Shown here: positions 8,319 through 32,134 of the stretch, piece by piece
Position numbering within the stretch: the first letter of the stretch is position 1
How the letters are laid out: each line of letters starts with the position of its first letter
From: Mycolicibacterium moriokaense
Lineage (GTDB): Bacteria > Actinomycetota > Actinomycetes > Mycobacteriales > Mycobacteriaceae
DNA length: 64,000 nucleotides
NCBI RefSeq assembly: GCF_003347205.1
Contig: NZ_QQBJ01000001.1
Span: forward strand, 310,001 to 374,000
Direction of reading: 5' to 3'
The notes under the pieces: generated by a model
What the model was told of the DNA's origin: nothing
The model's input: only the letters and a program-made list of their open reading frames with translations
Database searches by the model: none
Translations under genes and position numbers: made by a program

Positions 8319-9389
8319 TCACGCCAGCAGTGGTGCCAATTCGCTGCGGGGCACCGACATCTGGCGCGGTCCGGAGTTGTCCGCGGCCGCCAACTGGCCC
8401 TCGCCGAAGAAGAAGATCACTGCGTCGTCGGTGAGTGCGAAGTTCCGGAAATCCGACGGCAGCAGCGTGTTCGTGGGCCGGTCGTACAGCGCGGCCATCC
8501 TGGGCCCAAGCGCTGACACCAGGTCGGCGCCCGGCCGCAGCAGCGTGTCCAGCGTGATCGGCCGCCGCGCCGTCAGGTCGTAGTTGAACGCGCTGTACGA
8601 CGTGGCGGGGTGTGCCTGATGGGCGGCGCCGGTGTCGTTTTCGAGCGTCAGCACCAGGCTTGTGGTGGCATGCTGCGCTGACCGGTACGTGGTCCCGGTG
8701 ACGTCGTAGCTGAACTGCCGGTTGGGCCCATTGTGGCCGAATCTGGCGATCCAGTCGAGGAAGTAGCCGCGGTCGGCGTTGACGAATTCCGATACCGCCT
8801 GCACGTCCGGGTAATCCAGCGGATAGCTGATATCCATTGTGTACTGGGCGGTTTCGTCGTGCTGGTGGTAGCTGCCGTCCCCCGTCGACTCGATAGGGTG
8901 AACCTGGAGTTCGCAGGTGTCGATCGTGACGGGGACCGTGACGGCGGCCGTCGTGTCCGGCGGCGTCACCAGAAGGCCGGTATAGGTGGGGCACGGCAGG
9001 TTCGGGTCGTGCTTGTCGACGGCGACACCCTCGACGACGGCGCGGCCCGGCGTGGTTGCGGTGACCGTGACCGTCGGTGGCACGTCCGTGTCGCGCAGGC
9101 CGCCCATGTATCCGGACAACGTCCGGGCGGCGTGGATCAGCGGACCGCCCGCCCCGGAGTCGACGCCGGGATAGCCGGTGAGTGTGCAGTCAGCCGCGCC
9201 GGGCGCCAGGCTGAACAGCAGGTCGACCTCGCGGTGGCCCATCGCCGCCTGCCGTCCGCCGTCGCTGACCTGGACCTGACCGTCCGTGCACGGCGGTGGG
9301 CCGTCGGCATGGGCCGGTGCCGGTACGGCGACGGTACCCACAGCGATCGCGGCGATCGCGACCCAAGTGTGTCGGCTCAACATGGTCAT
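8319..9389 (-). CDS. Exported protein with DUF4232-like and RsiV/DUF3298-like domains
   Basis: A 356-residue exported protein with signal peptide ending VPAPAHA. The N-terminal part (about 30-165) has the DUF4232-type pattern, with Cys pairs and LLFSLAPGAADCTLTGYPGV. The C-terminal part (about 175-356) resembles the DUF3298/RsiV fold, with YPLDYPDVQAVSEFVN and LLRPGADLVSALGPRM. RsiV-type domains are known in lysozyme-binding anti-sigma factors, but there is no sigma factor or membrane anchor here, so that function is not implied. The ATG at 9389 is preceded by GGGAGAAGG. A second in-frame ATG is two codons later. It probably shares a transcript with its minus-strand neighbours. Confidence 0.7.
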   Translation of the reverse strand: MTMLSRHTWVAIAAIAVGTVAVPAPAHADGPPPCTDGQVQVSDGGRQAAMGHREVDLLFSLAPGAADCTLTGYPGVDSGAGGPLIHAARTLSGYMGGLRDTDVPPTVTVTATTPGRAVVEGVAVDKHDPNLPCPTYTGLLVTPPDTTAAVTVPVTIDTCELQVHPIESTGDGSYHQHDETAQYTMDISYPLDYPDVQAVSEFVNADRGYFLDWIARFGHNGPNRQFSYDVTGTTYRSAQHATTSLVLTLENDTGAAHQAHPATSYSAFNYDLTARRPITLDTLLRPGADLVSALGPRMAALYDRPTNTLLPSDFRNFALTDDAVIFFFGEGQLAAADNSGPRQMSVPRSELAPLLA

Positions 9390-9408
9390 CTTCCTTCTCC
9401 CGGCGACG

Positions 9409-10182
9409 TCAGAGACGGCCGATGGCCGTCCGCGCGAACTCGTTCAATTGGTCGCATGGCTGGGCGCCCAGCCCGTTGGCCGTGAACAGCCGGTTGCCCT
9501 CGAGCAGAACCACCACCTGGTTGTAGGGCCTGTCCTGCGAGCCGTGAAGATCGGTGAGGCATCGCGCCGCGAGGCCGAGACCCTCTACCGCCGTGGCGTT
9601 TTCGCCGGAGTACATCGAGTATTCGGCGGCGGCGTCCACCGGAAAGGCTCCGGGCACGTACAGCGTCGAGGTGACGGCGGTGTGACCGGGGCTGCTGTAG
9701 GTGCAATGCGGGTTGACGGATCCAGGCGTCATGTAGCCGTCGGTCTCGATCGGCCCCGGGATGGCGAAGATGGCGGCGACTTCGGCCGTGGTCACCCAGT
9801 CGCACGGCCGGAAGTTCGGCGGCGCGCCGTAAACCATCGGCGCCAGATGGACCGTGATCACGTCGTCGCGCCCGACCGGCGTACCGGGCGGCGGAGAGAC
9901 GGCCGTGATGGTTGCCCAGCCGCCGATCTCCTTCGAGGCGTCCTGCCCGTCCTGGGTGAGGCCACGGATGTTGTCCCAGCATGCGAGCGCTCCACCACCG
10001 ATGCCCGCGGGCATCTGCTTGCCGACTGGCTCGAACATCTGGCCGACCACGTCGGGCAGGGGACGCGGCCAATCCTGGGCCGCACAGATCTGGTCGACGG
10101 TCGGCGCGGCGTGGGCGACGGGAGCGACCGCGATAGCCGCCGCTAGGCCCGCCGCAACGACCGTCACTGTCGAGATCCGCAT
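9409..10182 (-). CDS. Exported protein with PASTA-like and DUF3558-like segments
   Basis: A 257-residue secreted protein. The signal peptide ends APVAHA, reading from the ATG at 10182; the longer frame to 10233 adds an Arg-rich stretch before the signal and is less likely. Residues about 70-115 contain ITAVSPPPGTPVGRDDVITVHL, reminiscent of a PASTA unit. The C-terminal half has RPCDWVTTAEVAAIF and paired Cys, as in mycobacterial DUF3558 secreted proteins. No catalytic residues are evident. It lies 19 bp upstream of the DUF4232/RsiV gene on the same strand, and downstream of the fadE5 terminator, so it may start the secreted-protein/kinase/amidase transcription unit. Confidence 0.65.
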   Translation of the reverse strand: MRISTVTVVAAGLAAAIAVAPVAHAAPTVDQICAAQDWPRPLPDVVGQMFEPVGKQMPAGIGGGALACWDNIRGLTQDGQDASKEIGGWATITAVSPPPGTPVGRDDVITVHLAPMVYGAPPNFRPCDWVTTAEVAAIFAIPGPIETDGYMTPGSVNPHCTYSSPGHTAVTSTLYVPGAFPVDAAAEYSMYSGENATAVEGLGLAARCLTDLHGSQDRPYNQVVVLLEGNRLFTANGLGAQPCDQLNEFARTAIGRL

Positions 10183-10251
10183 GCGGCCAAGGTTGCCCCG
10201 CACGGCTTGGCGAATTCTTGGCGCGGCCGGCAACGCAACGCGCAGTGATGC

Positions 10252-10287
10252 AAAAGGCCCCCGGGGAAGAGTCCCGGGGGCCTTTTT
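10252..10287 (-). terminator. Intrinsic terminator of fadE5
   Basis: A near-perfect 14-bp GC-rich stem (10252-10265 with 10273-10286) has a 7-nt loop and A/T runs on both sides, so it can end transcription in the minus direction 23 bp after the fadE5 stop. It separates fadE5 from the secreted-protein genes. Confidence 0.85.
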
Positions 10288-10309
10288 GTACGAAGCGGTT
10301 CCAGAAGGC

Positions 10310-12145
10310 TTAGAAGGCCGCCTCGTCGAGTTCCATGATGTCGTTGTCGAGCGTGTCGATCACCGAGCGCGTGCTGGTGAGCAGCGGCAGCATGTTCTTG
10401 GCGAAGAACGACGCCACAGCGACCTTGCCCTCGTAGAAGGCGCGGTCGTCACCGCCGGCGCCGGCATCGAGTGCCTCGATCGCCACGGCGGCCTGCTTGG
10501 CCAGCAGCCAGCCGATGACGAGGTCGCCGACACTCATCAGGAAGCGCACCGAACCCAGGCCGACCTTGTAGAGGTTCTCGGGGTTCTCCTGCGCCGACAT
10601 CAGGTAGCCGGTCAGCGTGGCCGCCATCGCCTGCACGTCCTCCAGCGCGGTCGCCAGGAGCGCCCGCTCGGCCTTCAGCCTGCCGTTGCCGGACTCGTTC
10701 TTGACGAACTGCTCGATCTGGCCGGCGACGTGGGCCAGCGCAACTCCCTTGTCCCGCACGATCTTGCGGAAGAAGAAGTCCTGCGCCTGGATGGCCGTGG
10801 TGCCCTCGTAGAGCGAGTCGATCTTCGCATCGCGGATGTACTGCTCGATCGGGTAGTCCTGCAGGAAGCCGGAGCCACCGTAGGTCTGCAGGCTCTCGGT
10901 TAGCTTGGCGTACGCCTGCTCGGAGCCGACACCCTTGACGATGGGCAGCAGCAGGTCGTTGACCTTGACCGCCAGCTCCGCGTCGACACTGTGCAGGGCC
11001 TCGGCGACCGGGGCGTCCTGATAGGTCGACGTGAACATGTACAGCGCGCGCAGACCCTCGGCGTAGGCCTTCTGGGTCATCAGGCTGCGGCGCACGTCGG
11101 GGTGATGCGTGATGGTCACGCGCGGCGCGGTCTTGTCGGTCATCTGCGTCATGTCGGCGCCCTGCACGCGGTTCTTCGCGTAGTCCAGCGCGTTCAGGTA
11201 ACCGGTCGACAGGGTCGCGATGGCCTTGGTGCCGACCATCATCCGGGCCTGCTCGATGACGTCGAACATCTGCGCGATGCCGTCGTGCACCTCGCCGACC
11301 AGCCAGCCCTTGGCGGGCACGTCGTGCTGGCCCAGCGACAGCTCGCAGGTCGCGGAGACCTTCAGGCCCATCTTGTGCTCGACGTTGGTGACGAAGACGC
11401 CGTTGCGCTCGCCGATCTCGCCGGTCTCGAAGTCGAACAGGTACTTCGGCACGAAGAACAGCGACAGACCCTTGGTGCCGGGGCCTGCGCCCTCGGGACG
11501 GGCCAGCACCAGGTGGAAGATGTTCTCGAAGAGGTCGCCGGAGTCACCCGAGGTGATGAAGCGCTTCACCCCGTCGATGTGCCACGAGCCGTCGTCCTGC
11601 TGCACGGCCTTGGTGCGGCCCGCGCCGACGTCCGAACCGGCGTCCGGCTCGGTCAGCACCATCGTGGCGCCCCAGCCGCGCTCGGCGGCGATGACGGCCC
11701 ACTTCTTCTGCTCTTCGGTGGCCAGCTTGTAGAAGATGCTGGCGAAGCCCGGACCGCCGGCGTACATCCATACGGCCGGGTTGGCGCCGAGCAGGTGCTC
11801 GTGCAGCGCCCAGACCAGCGCCTTGGGCATCGGCATGCCGCCGAGCTCTTCCTCGATGCCCGCGCGGTCCCAGCCGGCGTCGGAGACGGCCTTGACCGAC
11901 TTCTTGAACGCCTCGGGCAGCGTCACCTCATGGGTCTTGGGATCGAAGGTCGGCGGGTTGCGGTCGCCTTCGACGAACGACTCAGCAACGGGGCCCTCGG
12001 CCAGGCGCGCCATCTCGGCGAGCATCTCGCGGGCGGTGTCGGCATCCAGGTCGGCATACGCACCCTCACCGAGTGCCTTGTCGACGCCGAACACCTCGAA
12101 CAGGTTGAATACCTGGTCACGAACATTGCTCTTGTAGTGGCTCAC
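10310..12145 (-). CDS. fadE5: Acyl-CoA dehydrogenase FadE5
   Basis: A 611-residue FAD-dependent acyl-CoA dehydrogenase for the first step of beta-oxidation, with the same length as M. tuberculosis FadE5 (Rv0244c). The catalytic base is E447 in [14 protein letters not shown]. Flavin and substrate motifs include [23 protein letters not shown] and [22 protein letters not shown]. The larger size than short-chain enzymes reflects extra N- and C-terminal helices, as known for this family. The start is a GTG at 12145, preceded by a strong GAGGAGGAAAC ribosome-binding site. Two operator-like palindromes of the fadA2/fabG4 type lie 50-90 bp upstream, and an intrinsic terminator follows. Confidence 0.95.
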   Translation of the reverse strand: MSHYKSNVRDQVFNLFEVFGVDKALGEGAYADLDADTAREMLAEMARLAEGPVAESFVEGDRNPPTFDPKTHEVTLPEAFKKSVKAVSDAGWDRAGIEEELGGMPMPKALVWALHEHLLGANPAVWMYAGGPGFASIFYKLATEEQKKWAVIAAERGWGATMVLTEPDAGSDVGAGRTKAVQQDDGSWHIDGVKRFITSGDSGDLFENIFHLVLARPEGAGPGTKGLSLFFVPKYLFDFETGEIGERNGVFVTNVEHKMGLKVSATCELSLGQHDVPAKGWLVGEVHDGIAQMFDVIEQARMMVGTKAIATLSTGYLNALDYAKNRVQGADMTQMTDKTAPRVTITHHPDVRRSLMTQKAYAEGLRALYMFTSTYQDAPVAEALHSVDAELAVKVNDLLLPIVKGVGSEQAYAKLTESLQTYGGSGFLQDYPIEQYIRDAKIDSLYEGTTAIQAQDFFFRKIVRDKGVALAHVAGQIEQFVKNESGNGRLKAERALLATALEDVQAMAATLTGYLMSAQENPENLYKVGLGSVRFLMSVGDLVIGWLLAKQAAVAIEALDAGAGGDDRAFYEGKVAVASFFAKNMLPLLTSTRSVIDTLDNDIMELDEAAF

Positions 12146-12194
12146 GTTTCCTCCTCGTCGAGAACGCCACTGTCGGTTGGGTACTTTTTGACTA

Positions 12195-12236
12195 AGTTAC
12201 CCACCAGTAACTGTTGCGTACTATACCCATCGGTAA
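12195..12236. promoter_or_regulatory. Two TTAC-N6-GTAA operators upstream of fadE5
   Basis: AGTTAC-CCACCA-GTAACT (12195-12212) is a perfect 6-bp inverted repeat. A second copy, ATAC-CCATCG-GTAA (12223-12236), has one mismatch to the half-site. Their centres are 26 bp apart, roughly two and a half helical turns. The cores match the palindrome between fabG4 and fadA2. The remainder of the 247-bp fadE5 upstream region also has GACCA-N5-TGGTC (12355-12369) and AACCA-GA-TGGTT (12279-12290). Confidence 0.6.
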
Positions 12237-12392
12237 CTTCAACGCAAACCTGCCACGAGCAATTTCCATGAGCTAAGTAACCAGATGGTTGGTCGGGAGC
12301 CGATTTACCGGCGGAAACACCCACTGACTTGGGCTTTCGCCGACATGTGATACCGACCACAGGTTGGTCACATGCACCACTAAGGTGAACGC

Positions 12393-13481
12393 ATGCAACA
12401 GCGAGTCGGGGTGTGGGGCACGGGCAACATGGGGTCGACGGCCATCCGGTCGGCGCTGGCGTTTCCCGGCCTGGCGCTGTCGGCGGTCATCACGTCATCG
12501 GAGGCCAAGCAGGGCATGGATGCCGCAGAGTTCGTCGGCCTCGACACCCCGACCGGGGTGGTGGCGACGACGGACGTCGACGCGGCGCTGGCCGACTGCG
12601 ACGCGGTCGCCTACATGGCCTCCGGCGACATCCGGCCCGACGAGGCCGTCGCGGACATCGAGCGTTGCCTGCGGGCCGGCGCCCATGTTGTGACGCCCTC
12701 GCTGTACTCGCTCTACGACCCGCGATCGGGCCCGCAGGAGTGGGTTGACCGGCTGACCGCGGCTGCCGAGGAGGGCGGCGCCACGCTGCTGGTCAGCGGC
12801 GTCGACCCCGGCTGGGGAAACGACGCGCTGGCTGTCATCGCCGCCGGGCTGTGCACCCGGATCCGGACCATTCACTGTCAGGAGATCTTCGACTACTCGA
12901 CCTACGACCAGCCCTACGCCGTGAAGGTGTCGTGCGGGTTCGGCGGATCGATGGAGGAGGTGCCGATGATGCTGTTGCCGTCGGTGCCGACGATGGTCTG
13001 GGGCGGCAACGTCCGGCTGATCGGCCGCGGTCTCGGGCTGGAGATCGACGAGATCACCGAGGAGGTCGAGCGCCGCCCGCTCGAGACGGATGTCGACACC
13101 GTCATGGGCCGGTTCGACAAGGGCACGCAGGGCGCGTTCTGGCTGAAGGTGATCGGCAAGGCCGGCGGCCGCGAGCGCATCGTGATCGACCACATCACCC
13201 GCATCCATGCTTCCTGCGCGCCCGACTGGCCCTACCCGGACCAGGGCGTCGGCGACCATCGGGTGGTCGTGCACGGCGACCCGGAGCTCACCCTGGTCAG
13301 CCGCGCCGACGTGCCCGGCGGAACCAGGGCCGACGGCGGAAACACCACGGCCGCCAACCGTCTGCTCGGGGCCATCGGGTGGCTGGCCACGCAGAAGCCG
13401 GGCCTCTACGACGGCCTCGACGTGCCCATCCATCCACCGCTGCCGCCCGAGGTCGAAGCGGAGCGCTGGGCGCGCGACTAG
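12393..13481 (+). CDS. DapB-like NAD(P)-dependent amine/diamino-acid dehydrogenase family protein
   Basis: A 362-residue protein with an N-terminal Rossmann motif (VGVWGTGNMGSTAIRSAL) like that of dihydrodipicolinate reductase. The full length, and SGVDPGWGNDALAV in the middle, fit the mycobacterial family related to 2,4-diaminopentanoate dehydrogenase rather than true DapB (about 245 aa). The substrate is unknown. The ATG at 12393 has AAGGTG just upstream. It is divergent from fadE5 and is followed after 18 bp by the flavin reductase gene on the same strand. Confidence 0.8.
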   Translation: MQQRVGVWGTGNMGSTAIRSALAFPGLALSAVITSSEAKQGMDAAEFVGLDTPTGVVATTDVDAALADCDAVAYMASGDIRPDEAVADIERCLRAGAHVVTPSLYSLYDPRSGPQEWVDRLTAAAEEGGATLLVSGVDPGWGNDALAVIAAGLCTRIRTIHCQEIFDYSTYDQPYAVKVSCGFGGSMEEVPMMLLPSVPTMVWGGNVRLIGRGLGLEIDEITEEVERRPLETDVDTVMGRFDKGTQGAFWLKVIGKAGGRERIVIDHITRIHASCAPDWPYPDQGVGDHRVVVHGDPELTLVSRADVPGGTRADGGNTTAANRLLGAIGWLATQKPGLYDGLDVPIHPPLPPEVEAERWARD

Positions 13482-26277
<12,796 letters not shown>

Positions 26278-26486
26278 GCGGCTGTCCTCCTTGCCCCCTG
26301 CCCGACGGTCAGAACGTGATCCACGAGGATGTGTCGGGCGTGCTCAAATCAACGCCGAGGTAAAACTATTGCACGCGGACCTGTGCGGCGCGAGGCGTTC
26401 GGGCCCATGGTTCTCGCGACTGCGAGCGATCGCCGCCGACCGAAGAGTATGTTGATCCCCTGCCATCCAGTGGGGAGGACCGGGCA
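26278..26486. other. Divergent pks-papA3 promoter region
   Basis: This 209-bp gap must hold promoters for both halves of the lipid locus. The ribosome-binding sites are clear (AAGGAGG for pks, GGGGAGGAC for papA3). The only symmetry I see is CTCGC-GACT-GCGAG (26413-26426), next to a GCGATCGC octamer. I cannot assign -35/-10 elements or a regulator. Confidence 0.4.
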
Positions 26487-27908
26487 TTGCGCATTGGGAA
26501 GATAACCGTTGGCGCACTTGATGAATGGCCGCTCAAGCCTGGATCGGTCACCTCATGGCATCCGACGCAAGCCGCGGCCGAAAAGGCTCGACGGGCGCCG
26601 GTCAGTTCAGTTCCCATCAGCTATATGCAATGGCAGCACCTTCGTAACTACAGCGAACGGACTGCCGCCGGATTGACCTTCTCCCGGCAGATCATCGCCA
26701 GCTGTGACGTGGCAGGCGAATGCGATATCGCGGCCATGGATCATGCCGTCAACGCCTACCTACGTCGACACGACACGTTCCGCAGTTGGTTCTCCCCGAC
26801 CGAGGACGGAGATTTCGTCCGGCACGCCATCGAGGACCCGGCGGACATCGAATTCGTGCCGGTCGATCAGGGCCACATGGCGGTCGAGGAGATCCACGCT
26901 CATGTCGTCGGCATTCCGAATCCGTTGGAGTGGGGCTGTTTTACCTTCGGAATAATCCAGAACGAGCACCACTTCACCTTCTTCGCCGCAATGGACCATG
27001 TGCACGGGGACGCCACGCTGATCGGCACCACGATGCTGGAAGCCAACGGAATGTACTCGGCGCTGAGCGGTGGCGGCGAAGGCCTCGCGCTTCCCGATGC
27101 CGGCAGTTTCGACGAGTTCTGCGTCCGCGAGCGCGAACAGACCTCGGAGTTAACTGCGCAGTCACCGGGGGTGCGGGCGTGGGTCGAGTTCGCCGAGGAA
27201 AACGGCGGTGGCTTTCCCGAATTCCCGCTGCCACTGGGCAATCCCCTCGAGTCGTGCAAAAGCGGCATGACCTCGGAAACCCTGATGGATCCGGCACAGA
27301 CCGAACGCTTCGAGGCGGCCTGCACGGCGGCAGGTGCGCGGTTTGTCGGCGGATTGTTTGCCTGTTTGGCACAGGTGGAGCACGAGTTCACGGGGGCGCT
27401 GACGTATTACGGGCTCACCCCGAGGGACTCCCGCACCGCGACGGACAACTTCATGACGCAGGGCTGGTTCACCGGCCTGATCCCGATCGTGGTGCCGATC
27501 GGCGCGGCCTCGTTCGGCGATGCCGCCTGGGCGGCTCAGGCGTCCTTCGACTCGGCGCTGGATATGGCGAAGGTGCCCTATTACCGCGTGTTGGAATTGT
27601 CGCCTGCGTTGAAATGGCCGGAGCCGAACTTTCCGGTGTCGAACTTCTTGCATGGCGGCGCGGCCCCGCTCAACGCCATTCTGGCGGCGGCCGACATGGG
27701 CCTTGCGAACAATATCGGCATCTATCCCGACGGTCGTTTTTCCTATCAATTGACGATTTACACATTTCGGTACGGCGAAGGCACGGTGATGGCGATCATG
27801 CATCCCGACAACCCGGTCGCCAGAAAATCCGTGGCCCGCTACATGACGGCGATGAAGTCCGTCGCCGCCCAGGTTGCTGACAGCGGGCACTGGGGGCGTG
27901 TGGCCTAG
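26487..27908 (+). CDS. papA3: Acyltransferase PapA3 (polyketide-associated protein)
   Basis: A 473-residue condensation-domain acyltransferase that should transfer long acyl chains from Pks or acyl-CoA to trehalose. The catalytic motif is HVHGD (H171-D175). The N-terminus, starting [13 protein letters not shown] and followed by SYMQWQHLR, resembles M. tuberculosis PapA3 (472 aa). The start is a TTG at 26487 with GGGGAGGAC upstream, and no better ATG gives this N-terminus. Some stretches, for example near 27730-27775, use more AT-rich codons than the neighbours. It is followed by mmpL10 after 29 bp. Confidence 0.9.
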   Translation: MRIGKITVGALDEWPLKPGSVTSWHPTQAAAEKARRAPVSSVPISYMQWQHLRNYSERTAAGLTFSRQIIASCDVAGECDIAAMDHAVNAYLRRHDTFRSWFSPTEDGDFVRHAIEDPADIEFVPVDQGHMAVEEIHAHVVGIPNPLEWGCFTFGIIQNEHHFTFFAAMDHVHGDATLIGTTMLEANGMYSALSGGGEGLALPDAGSFDEFCVREREQTSELTAQSPGVRAWVEFAEENGGGFPEFPLPLGNPLESCKSGMTSETLMDPAQTERFEAACTAAGARFVGGLFACLAQVEHEFTGALTYYGLTPRDSRTATDNFMTQGWFTGLIPIVVPIGAASFGDAAWAAQASFDSALDMAKVPYYRVLELSPALKWPEPNFPVSNFLHGGAAPLNAILAAADMGLANNIGIYPDGRFSYQLTIYTFRYGEGTVMAIMHPDNPVARKSVARYMTAMKSVAAQVADSGHWGRVA

Positions 27909-27937
27909 CCACGAAACGAAACCGAGGTGATGGCGAC

Positions 27938-30900
27938 ATGCGACGGCTAGCCGATCTTGTGGTGCGCTGGCCCTGGGCGGTGATCGGGGTCTGGATCGCG
28001 ATCGCGGTGGCCCTTCCGGTGACGTTTCCCAGCCTCGACGAGATGGCCCAGCGGCATCCGCTGGCCATCCTGCCCAGTGACGCCCCGTCGAGCGTCGCCG
28101 CCCGCCAGATGACCGAGGCGTTCCACGAATCCGGTTCGGACAACCTGCTCGTGGTCGCCTTCATCAACGACAAGGGTCTCAAGCCCGCCGACGAAGCGAC
28201 GTACCGCAAGGTGGTCGACACGCTGCGCGACGACGCGACCGACGTCGTGATGGTCCAGGACTTCTTCACCACACCGCAGTTACGCCCATTTTTGACCAGC
28301 AAGGACAGGACGACCTGGGTGCTGCCGGTCGGCCTCGCCGGCGAGTTGGGCACGCCGCGCGCCTACGCGTCCTTCAACCGCGTCGCCGACCTCGTCGCAC
28401 ACCAGTCGCGTACCGACGGCCCGCTCGCGGTGTATGTCACCGGACCTGCGGCGACGGTCGCCGATCTGACCGTCGCGGGCCAGCAGGACCGGATGCCCAT
28501 CGAGATCGCGATCGCCGTCCTGGTGCTGCTCGTCCTGCTGGTGGTGTACCGCAACCCGATCACCATGCTGGTGCCGTTGGCGGCGATCGGGACGTCCTTC
28601 GTCACCGCGCAGGCGGTCGTGGCGGGCGTGTCCCAACTGTCCGGACTCGGTGTCTCGAATCAGGGCATCATCCTGCTCAGCGCCATCATGGCCGGCGCGG
28701 GAACGGATTACGCGGTGTTTCTGATCAGCCGCTATCACGACTATTTGCGGCAGGGGGCGGATTCCGACGAGGCGGTCAGGCGGGCGATGTTCTCGATCGG
28801 GAAAGTGATCACCGCATCCGCCGCGACCGTGGGCATCACCTTCCTCGGGATCAGCTTCGCCAAGATGGGGGTGTTCTCCACCGCCGGCGTGTCCTCGGCG
28901 ATCGGGGTGGGGGTGGCATACCTGGCCGCGATGACGCTGCTGCCCGCCATTCTCGTGTTGGCCGGGCCGCGCGGGTGGATCAGGCCGCGACGCGAATTGA
29001 CCGCCCGGTTTTGGCGGCGGTCGGGAATCCGCATCGTGCGGCGGCCGAAAACCCATCTGGTTGCCAGCGTGCTGGTGCTCGCTCTGCTCGCCGGCGCCGC
29101 GAGCCTGGTGCGCTACAACTACGACGATCGCAAAGCCCTCGGCCCGTCGGTTTCCAGTTCGATCGGGTATGCCGCACTGGAAAAGCATTTCCCCGTCAGC
29201 CAGGCGGTCCCGGAGTACATCCTCGTTCAGTCGCCGCGCGACCTGCGCACCCCGCAGGCCCTCGCCGATCTCGAGCAGATGGCGCAGCGGGTCAGCCAAC
29301 TGCCGAACATCGGTCTGGTCAGCGGTCTCACCCGGCCCACCGGCGTCGTGCCGCAGGAATTCCGGGCCACCTACCAGGCGGGTGTCGTGGGGGACCGGAT
29401 GGCCGCCGGATCGGCCGTGATCACCGACAGCGGCAAGGATCTCAACCGGCTGTCGAGCGGGGCCGGGACGCTGGCCGACAACCTGGCCGACGTGCGAGTG
29501 CAGATCAACAAGGTCGCGCCGAGTCTGCAGCGGCTGATCGACGCGTTGAACACGATGCGAAGCCAGTTCGGCGGAGACAAGTTGGTCAAGCAGGTGGAGA
29601 CCGCTGCCCAACTGGTGGCCAGCATCAACGCGCTGGGCAATGCCATGGGCGTGAACTTCTCGGCCGTCAGGGACATGTTCGCCTGGATCGGCCCGGTGCT
29701 TGCGGCGCTGAACGGCAACGCGGTCTGCGATGCCAACCCGTCGTGCGCCGAAACCCGAGCCCAGTTCCAGAAGCTGATGGACGCCCGGGACAACGGACAG
29801 GTCAACCAGATCAACACGCTGGCCGGCCAGCTTCAGGGATTCGGGGACAAGCAGACGCTCAACGCGACGGTCAAGCAGCTCAACGACACGCTGGCACAGT
29901 TCAGCTCGGCGGTGCGAAGCATGGGACTCGACAAACCCGGCGGGCTTCAGGCGGGTCTGACGCAGGTCAAGCAGGGCGCCAATCGGCTGGCCGACGGGAG
30001 CCGGCAGGTCGCCGGCGGGGTGGACCAACTGGTCGGCCAGGTCAAGCTGATGGGTGCCGGACTCGATGAGGCGGCGGCGTTCCTACTGGCGATGCGCGAC
30101 GACGCGGCGGACCCGTCGATGGCCGGCTTCAACCTGCCCGCCCAGATTCTGCAACTCGACCAGTTCAAGGCCGCCGCGAAGATCTTCATCTCGCCCGACG
30201 GGCACACCGCCCGCTACCTGGTGCAGACCACGCTCAATCCGTTCAGTGCCGAGGCGATGGACCAGGTCAATGCCATCAGCGACGCGGCCCGCAGCGCCCA
30301 ACCGAACACCCAACTGGCGGACGCCACGATATCGGTGGGCGGATTTCCCGCCGCGCTGCGCGATACCCGCGACTATTACGAGCACGACATCCGCTTCATC
30401 ATCGTGGTGACCCTGATCGTCGTCCTGCTGATCCTGATGGCCCTGCTGCGCGCGATCATCGCGCCGCTCTATCTGGTTGCCTCCGTGGTCATCTCGTACT
30501 TCGCGGCGCTGGGCATCAGCGTCCTGACGTTTCAATACCTACTCGGTCAGCAACTGCACTGGAGCGTGCCCCCGCTGGCCTTCGTGGTGTTGGTCGCAGT
30601 GGGCGCGGACTACAACCTGCTGTTCGTGTCGCGGATGCGCGACGAGTCCCCACACGGCATGCGCTACGGCGTCATCCGCACCCTCGGGTCGACGGGAGGC
30701 GTGATCACCGCGGCCGGTCTGATCTTCGCCGCATCGATGTGCGGGCTGCTGTTCTCCAGCATCACCACCGTGGTCCAGGGTGGTTTCCTGATCGGTGTCG
30801 GAGTGCTGCTCGACACCTTCCTGGTCCGCACCGTCACGGTGCCCGCGATGGCCACCTTGGTCGGGCGCGCGAACTGGTGGCCGTCCCGGCTCAGCGGGCC

Positions 30901-30946
30901 GCCGCGCCATCCCGCGCCGCAGGCAGTCGTGGGGCGGGCAGAGTAA
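27938..30946 (+). CDS. mmpL10: RND-family lipid exporter MmpL10
   Basis: A 1,002-residue RND transporter, the same length as M. tuberculosis MmpL10. It has a first membrane helix near 10-30, two bundles of helices (about 190-375 and 830-970) and two large periplasmic loops. Both proton-relay Asp-Tyr pairs are visible, in [18 protein letters not shown] and [18 protein letters not shown]. In TPP synthesis the orthologue exports the diacyltrehalose intermediate, and the genetic context here agrees. GAGGTGATGG precedes the ATG. Its TAA overlaps the next ATG by one base (TAATG). Confidence 0.93.
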   Translation: MRRLADLVVRWPWAVIGVWIAIAVALPVTFPSLDEMAQRHPLAILPSDAPSSVAARQMTEAFHESGSDNLLVVAFINDKGLKPADEATYRKVVDTLRDDATDVVMVQDFFTTPQLRPFLTSKDRTTWVLPVGLAGELGTPRAYASFNRVADLVAHQSRTDGPLAVYVTGPAATVADLTVAGQQDRMPIEIAIAVLVLLVLLVVYRNPITMLVPLAAIGTSFVTAQAVVAGVSQLSGLGVSNQGIILLSAIMAGAGTDYAVFLISRYHDYLRQGADSDEAVRRAMFSIGKVITASAATVGITFLGISFAKMGVFSTAGVSSAIGVGVAYLAAMTLLPAILVLAGPRGWIRPRRELTARFWRRSGIRIVRRPKTHLVASVLVLALLAGAASLVRYNYDDRKALGPSVSSSIGYAALEKHFPVSQAVPEYILVQSPRDLRTPQALADLEQMAQRVSQLPNIGLVSGLTRPTGVVPQEFRATYQAGVVGDRMAAGSAVITDSGKDLNRLSSGAGTLADNLADVRVQINKVAPSLQRLIDALNTMRSQFGGDKLVKQVETAAQLVASINALGNAMGVNFSAVRDMFAWIGPVLAALNGNAVCDANPSCAETRAQFQKLMDARDNGQVNQINTLAGQLQGFGDKQTLNATVKQLNDTLAQFSSAVRSMGLDKPGGLQAGLTQVKQGANRLADGSRQVAGGVDQLVGQVKLMGAGLDEAAAFLLAMRDDAADPSMAGFNLPAQILQLDQFKAAAKIFISPDGHTARYLVQTTLNPFSAEAMDQVNAISDAARSAQPNTQLADATISVGGFPAALRDTRDYYEHDIRFIIVVTLIVVLLILMALLRAIIAPLYLVASVVISYFAALGISVLTFQYLLGQQLHWSVPPLAFVVLVAVGADYNLLFVSRMRDESPHGMRYGVIRTLGSTGGVITAAGLIFAASMCGLLFSSITTVVQGGFLIGVGVLLDTFLVRTVTVPAMATLVGRANWWPSRLSGPPRHPAPQAVVGRAE

Positions 30947-32130
30947 TGTCGCGATCGGAAGGGACGCGTAGCCAGCAGGCGGGAGCAGGGATGCGGAGGC
31001 TACTCGCAGTGGTCACTGCACTGATTTCCGTTGGCGCAGCAGGGTATTTCGGGTCCGGGATCGCGGTGGCCGATGATTCCGACGCCGGCTGGACGCCGGA
31101 GCACGGCGCTGCCGGCGACGGGCCGCCGCCCCTCGGCACACCGGGGAAGGGCTATGCGCTGGGCGGCGCACACGTGCTTGGAATCCCCTACGACGAATAC
31201 ATCATGCGCACGGGCGCTGACTGGTTCCCCGGCCTGGACCGCCAGATCGTGAACTATCCCGCGGGCCAGGTTCAGGGCCACACCCTGGAGCGACTGTTCC
31301 CCGGCATCGGCAGGCTGGACGACAACTTCGCGGGCCTGGGTGTCGACGGCCCCAGCATCGGCGAGTCGGTCGACGAGGGCGAGGGCAATCTCGAGGCGGC
31401 GATTCGCAACGGAGGTCCCGGCACCGCGATCGGTCTGTCCGAGGGCGCGATGGTGCTCAATGCCGTGCAGGCCAAGCTCGCCGACGATCCGACCGCGCCG
31501 CCGCGGGATCAACTGAGCTTCGCGATGTACGGCGACCCGGTCGGCAAGCACGCGTTCGGCGAAAGCTTTCTGACCCAGATGTTTCCCGTCGGCAGTGTCG
31601 TGCCCTCGCTCGACTACCGCATCCCGCCACCGGTGGAAAGCCAGTACGACACCTACGAGTTCGTCTCCGCGTATGACAGCATCGCCGACTGGCCGGACCG
31701 GCCGGACAACTGGATGGCGCTGGCCAATGCGGTCATCGGCCTCGCGACGGGTCACACCGCGGTGGCGTTCACCAAGCCCAGCATGGTGCCCGCCCAGAAC
31801 ATCAGGACAACGGTCAACTCCAAGGGCGCGAAGACGACGACGTATCTGATTCCGGAGCAGCACCTTCCGCTGGTGCTGCCCTTCAAGTACCTCGGGGTGG
31901 ACGAAAACACCCTCAATCGGCTCGACGGGGTGCTCAAACCGATGGTGGACGCGGGGTATTCACGAAACGACGATCCGTTGACCGCTCCGATCACCGTGGA
32001 TCCGGTCAACGGCTACGACCCCGCGGCCGTCACCGCACCCGCCACGCAGGCCGCCTTCGGCGGTGGCGCCGACCCGGTGTCGCAACTGCTGGCCGGGATG
32101 CAGTACGTGCTGAACCACAGCGGCGGCTGA
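30946..32130 (+). CDS. Exported PE-PPE domain acyltransferase (Chp2/TPP PE type)
   Basis: A 394-residue serine acyltransferase of the PE-PPE (cutinase-like) fold. A signal anchor covers about residues 16-42, so the catalytic domain is outside the membrane. The nucleophile elbow GLSEG places the serine at 165. The C-terminal half has [11 protein letters not shown] and the Asp/His-containing segments expected of the fold. Homologues are Chp2 (polyacyltrehalose synthesis in M. tuberculosis) and the PE protein of the TPP locus, which adds phleic acids to diacyltrehalose after export. ATG at 30946 is coupled to mmpL10; a second ATG at 30991 also leaves the signal anchor intact. Confidence 0.88.
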   Translation: MSRSEGTRSQQAGAGMRRLLAVVTALISVGAAGYFGSGIAVADDSDAGWTPEHGAAGDGPPPLGTPGKGYALGGAHVLGIPYDEYIMRTGADWFPGLDRQIVNYPAGQVQGHTLERLFPGIGRLDDNFAGLGVDGPSIGESVDEGEGNLEAAIRNGGPGTAIGLSEGAMVLNAVQAKLADDPTAPPRDQLSFAMYGDPVGKHAFGESFLTQMFPVGSVVPSLDYRIPPPVESQYDTYEFVSAYDSIADWPDRPDNWMALANAVIGLATGHTAVAFTKPSMVPAQNIRTTVNSKGAKTTTYLIPEQHLPLVLPFKYLGVDENTLNRLDGVLKPMVDAGYSRNDDPLTAPITVDPVNGYDPAAVTAPATQAAFGGGADPVSQLLAGMQYVLNHSGG

Positions 32131-32134
32131 CGGC

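Noticed and set aside
12142-12360. 72-codon frame ending as GTGA on the fadE5 start, a possible coupled leader gene
   Set aside because: It reads through the operator repeats, has weak codon bias and resembles no family. The strong ribosome-binding site serves fadE5 directly.
30739-30945. Longer N-terminus for the PE-PPE protein
   Set aside because: The extra codons lie wholly within mmpL10 in another frame; the ATG at 30946 overlaps the mmpL10 stop and leads straight into the signal anchor.
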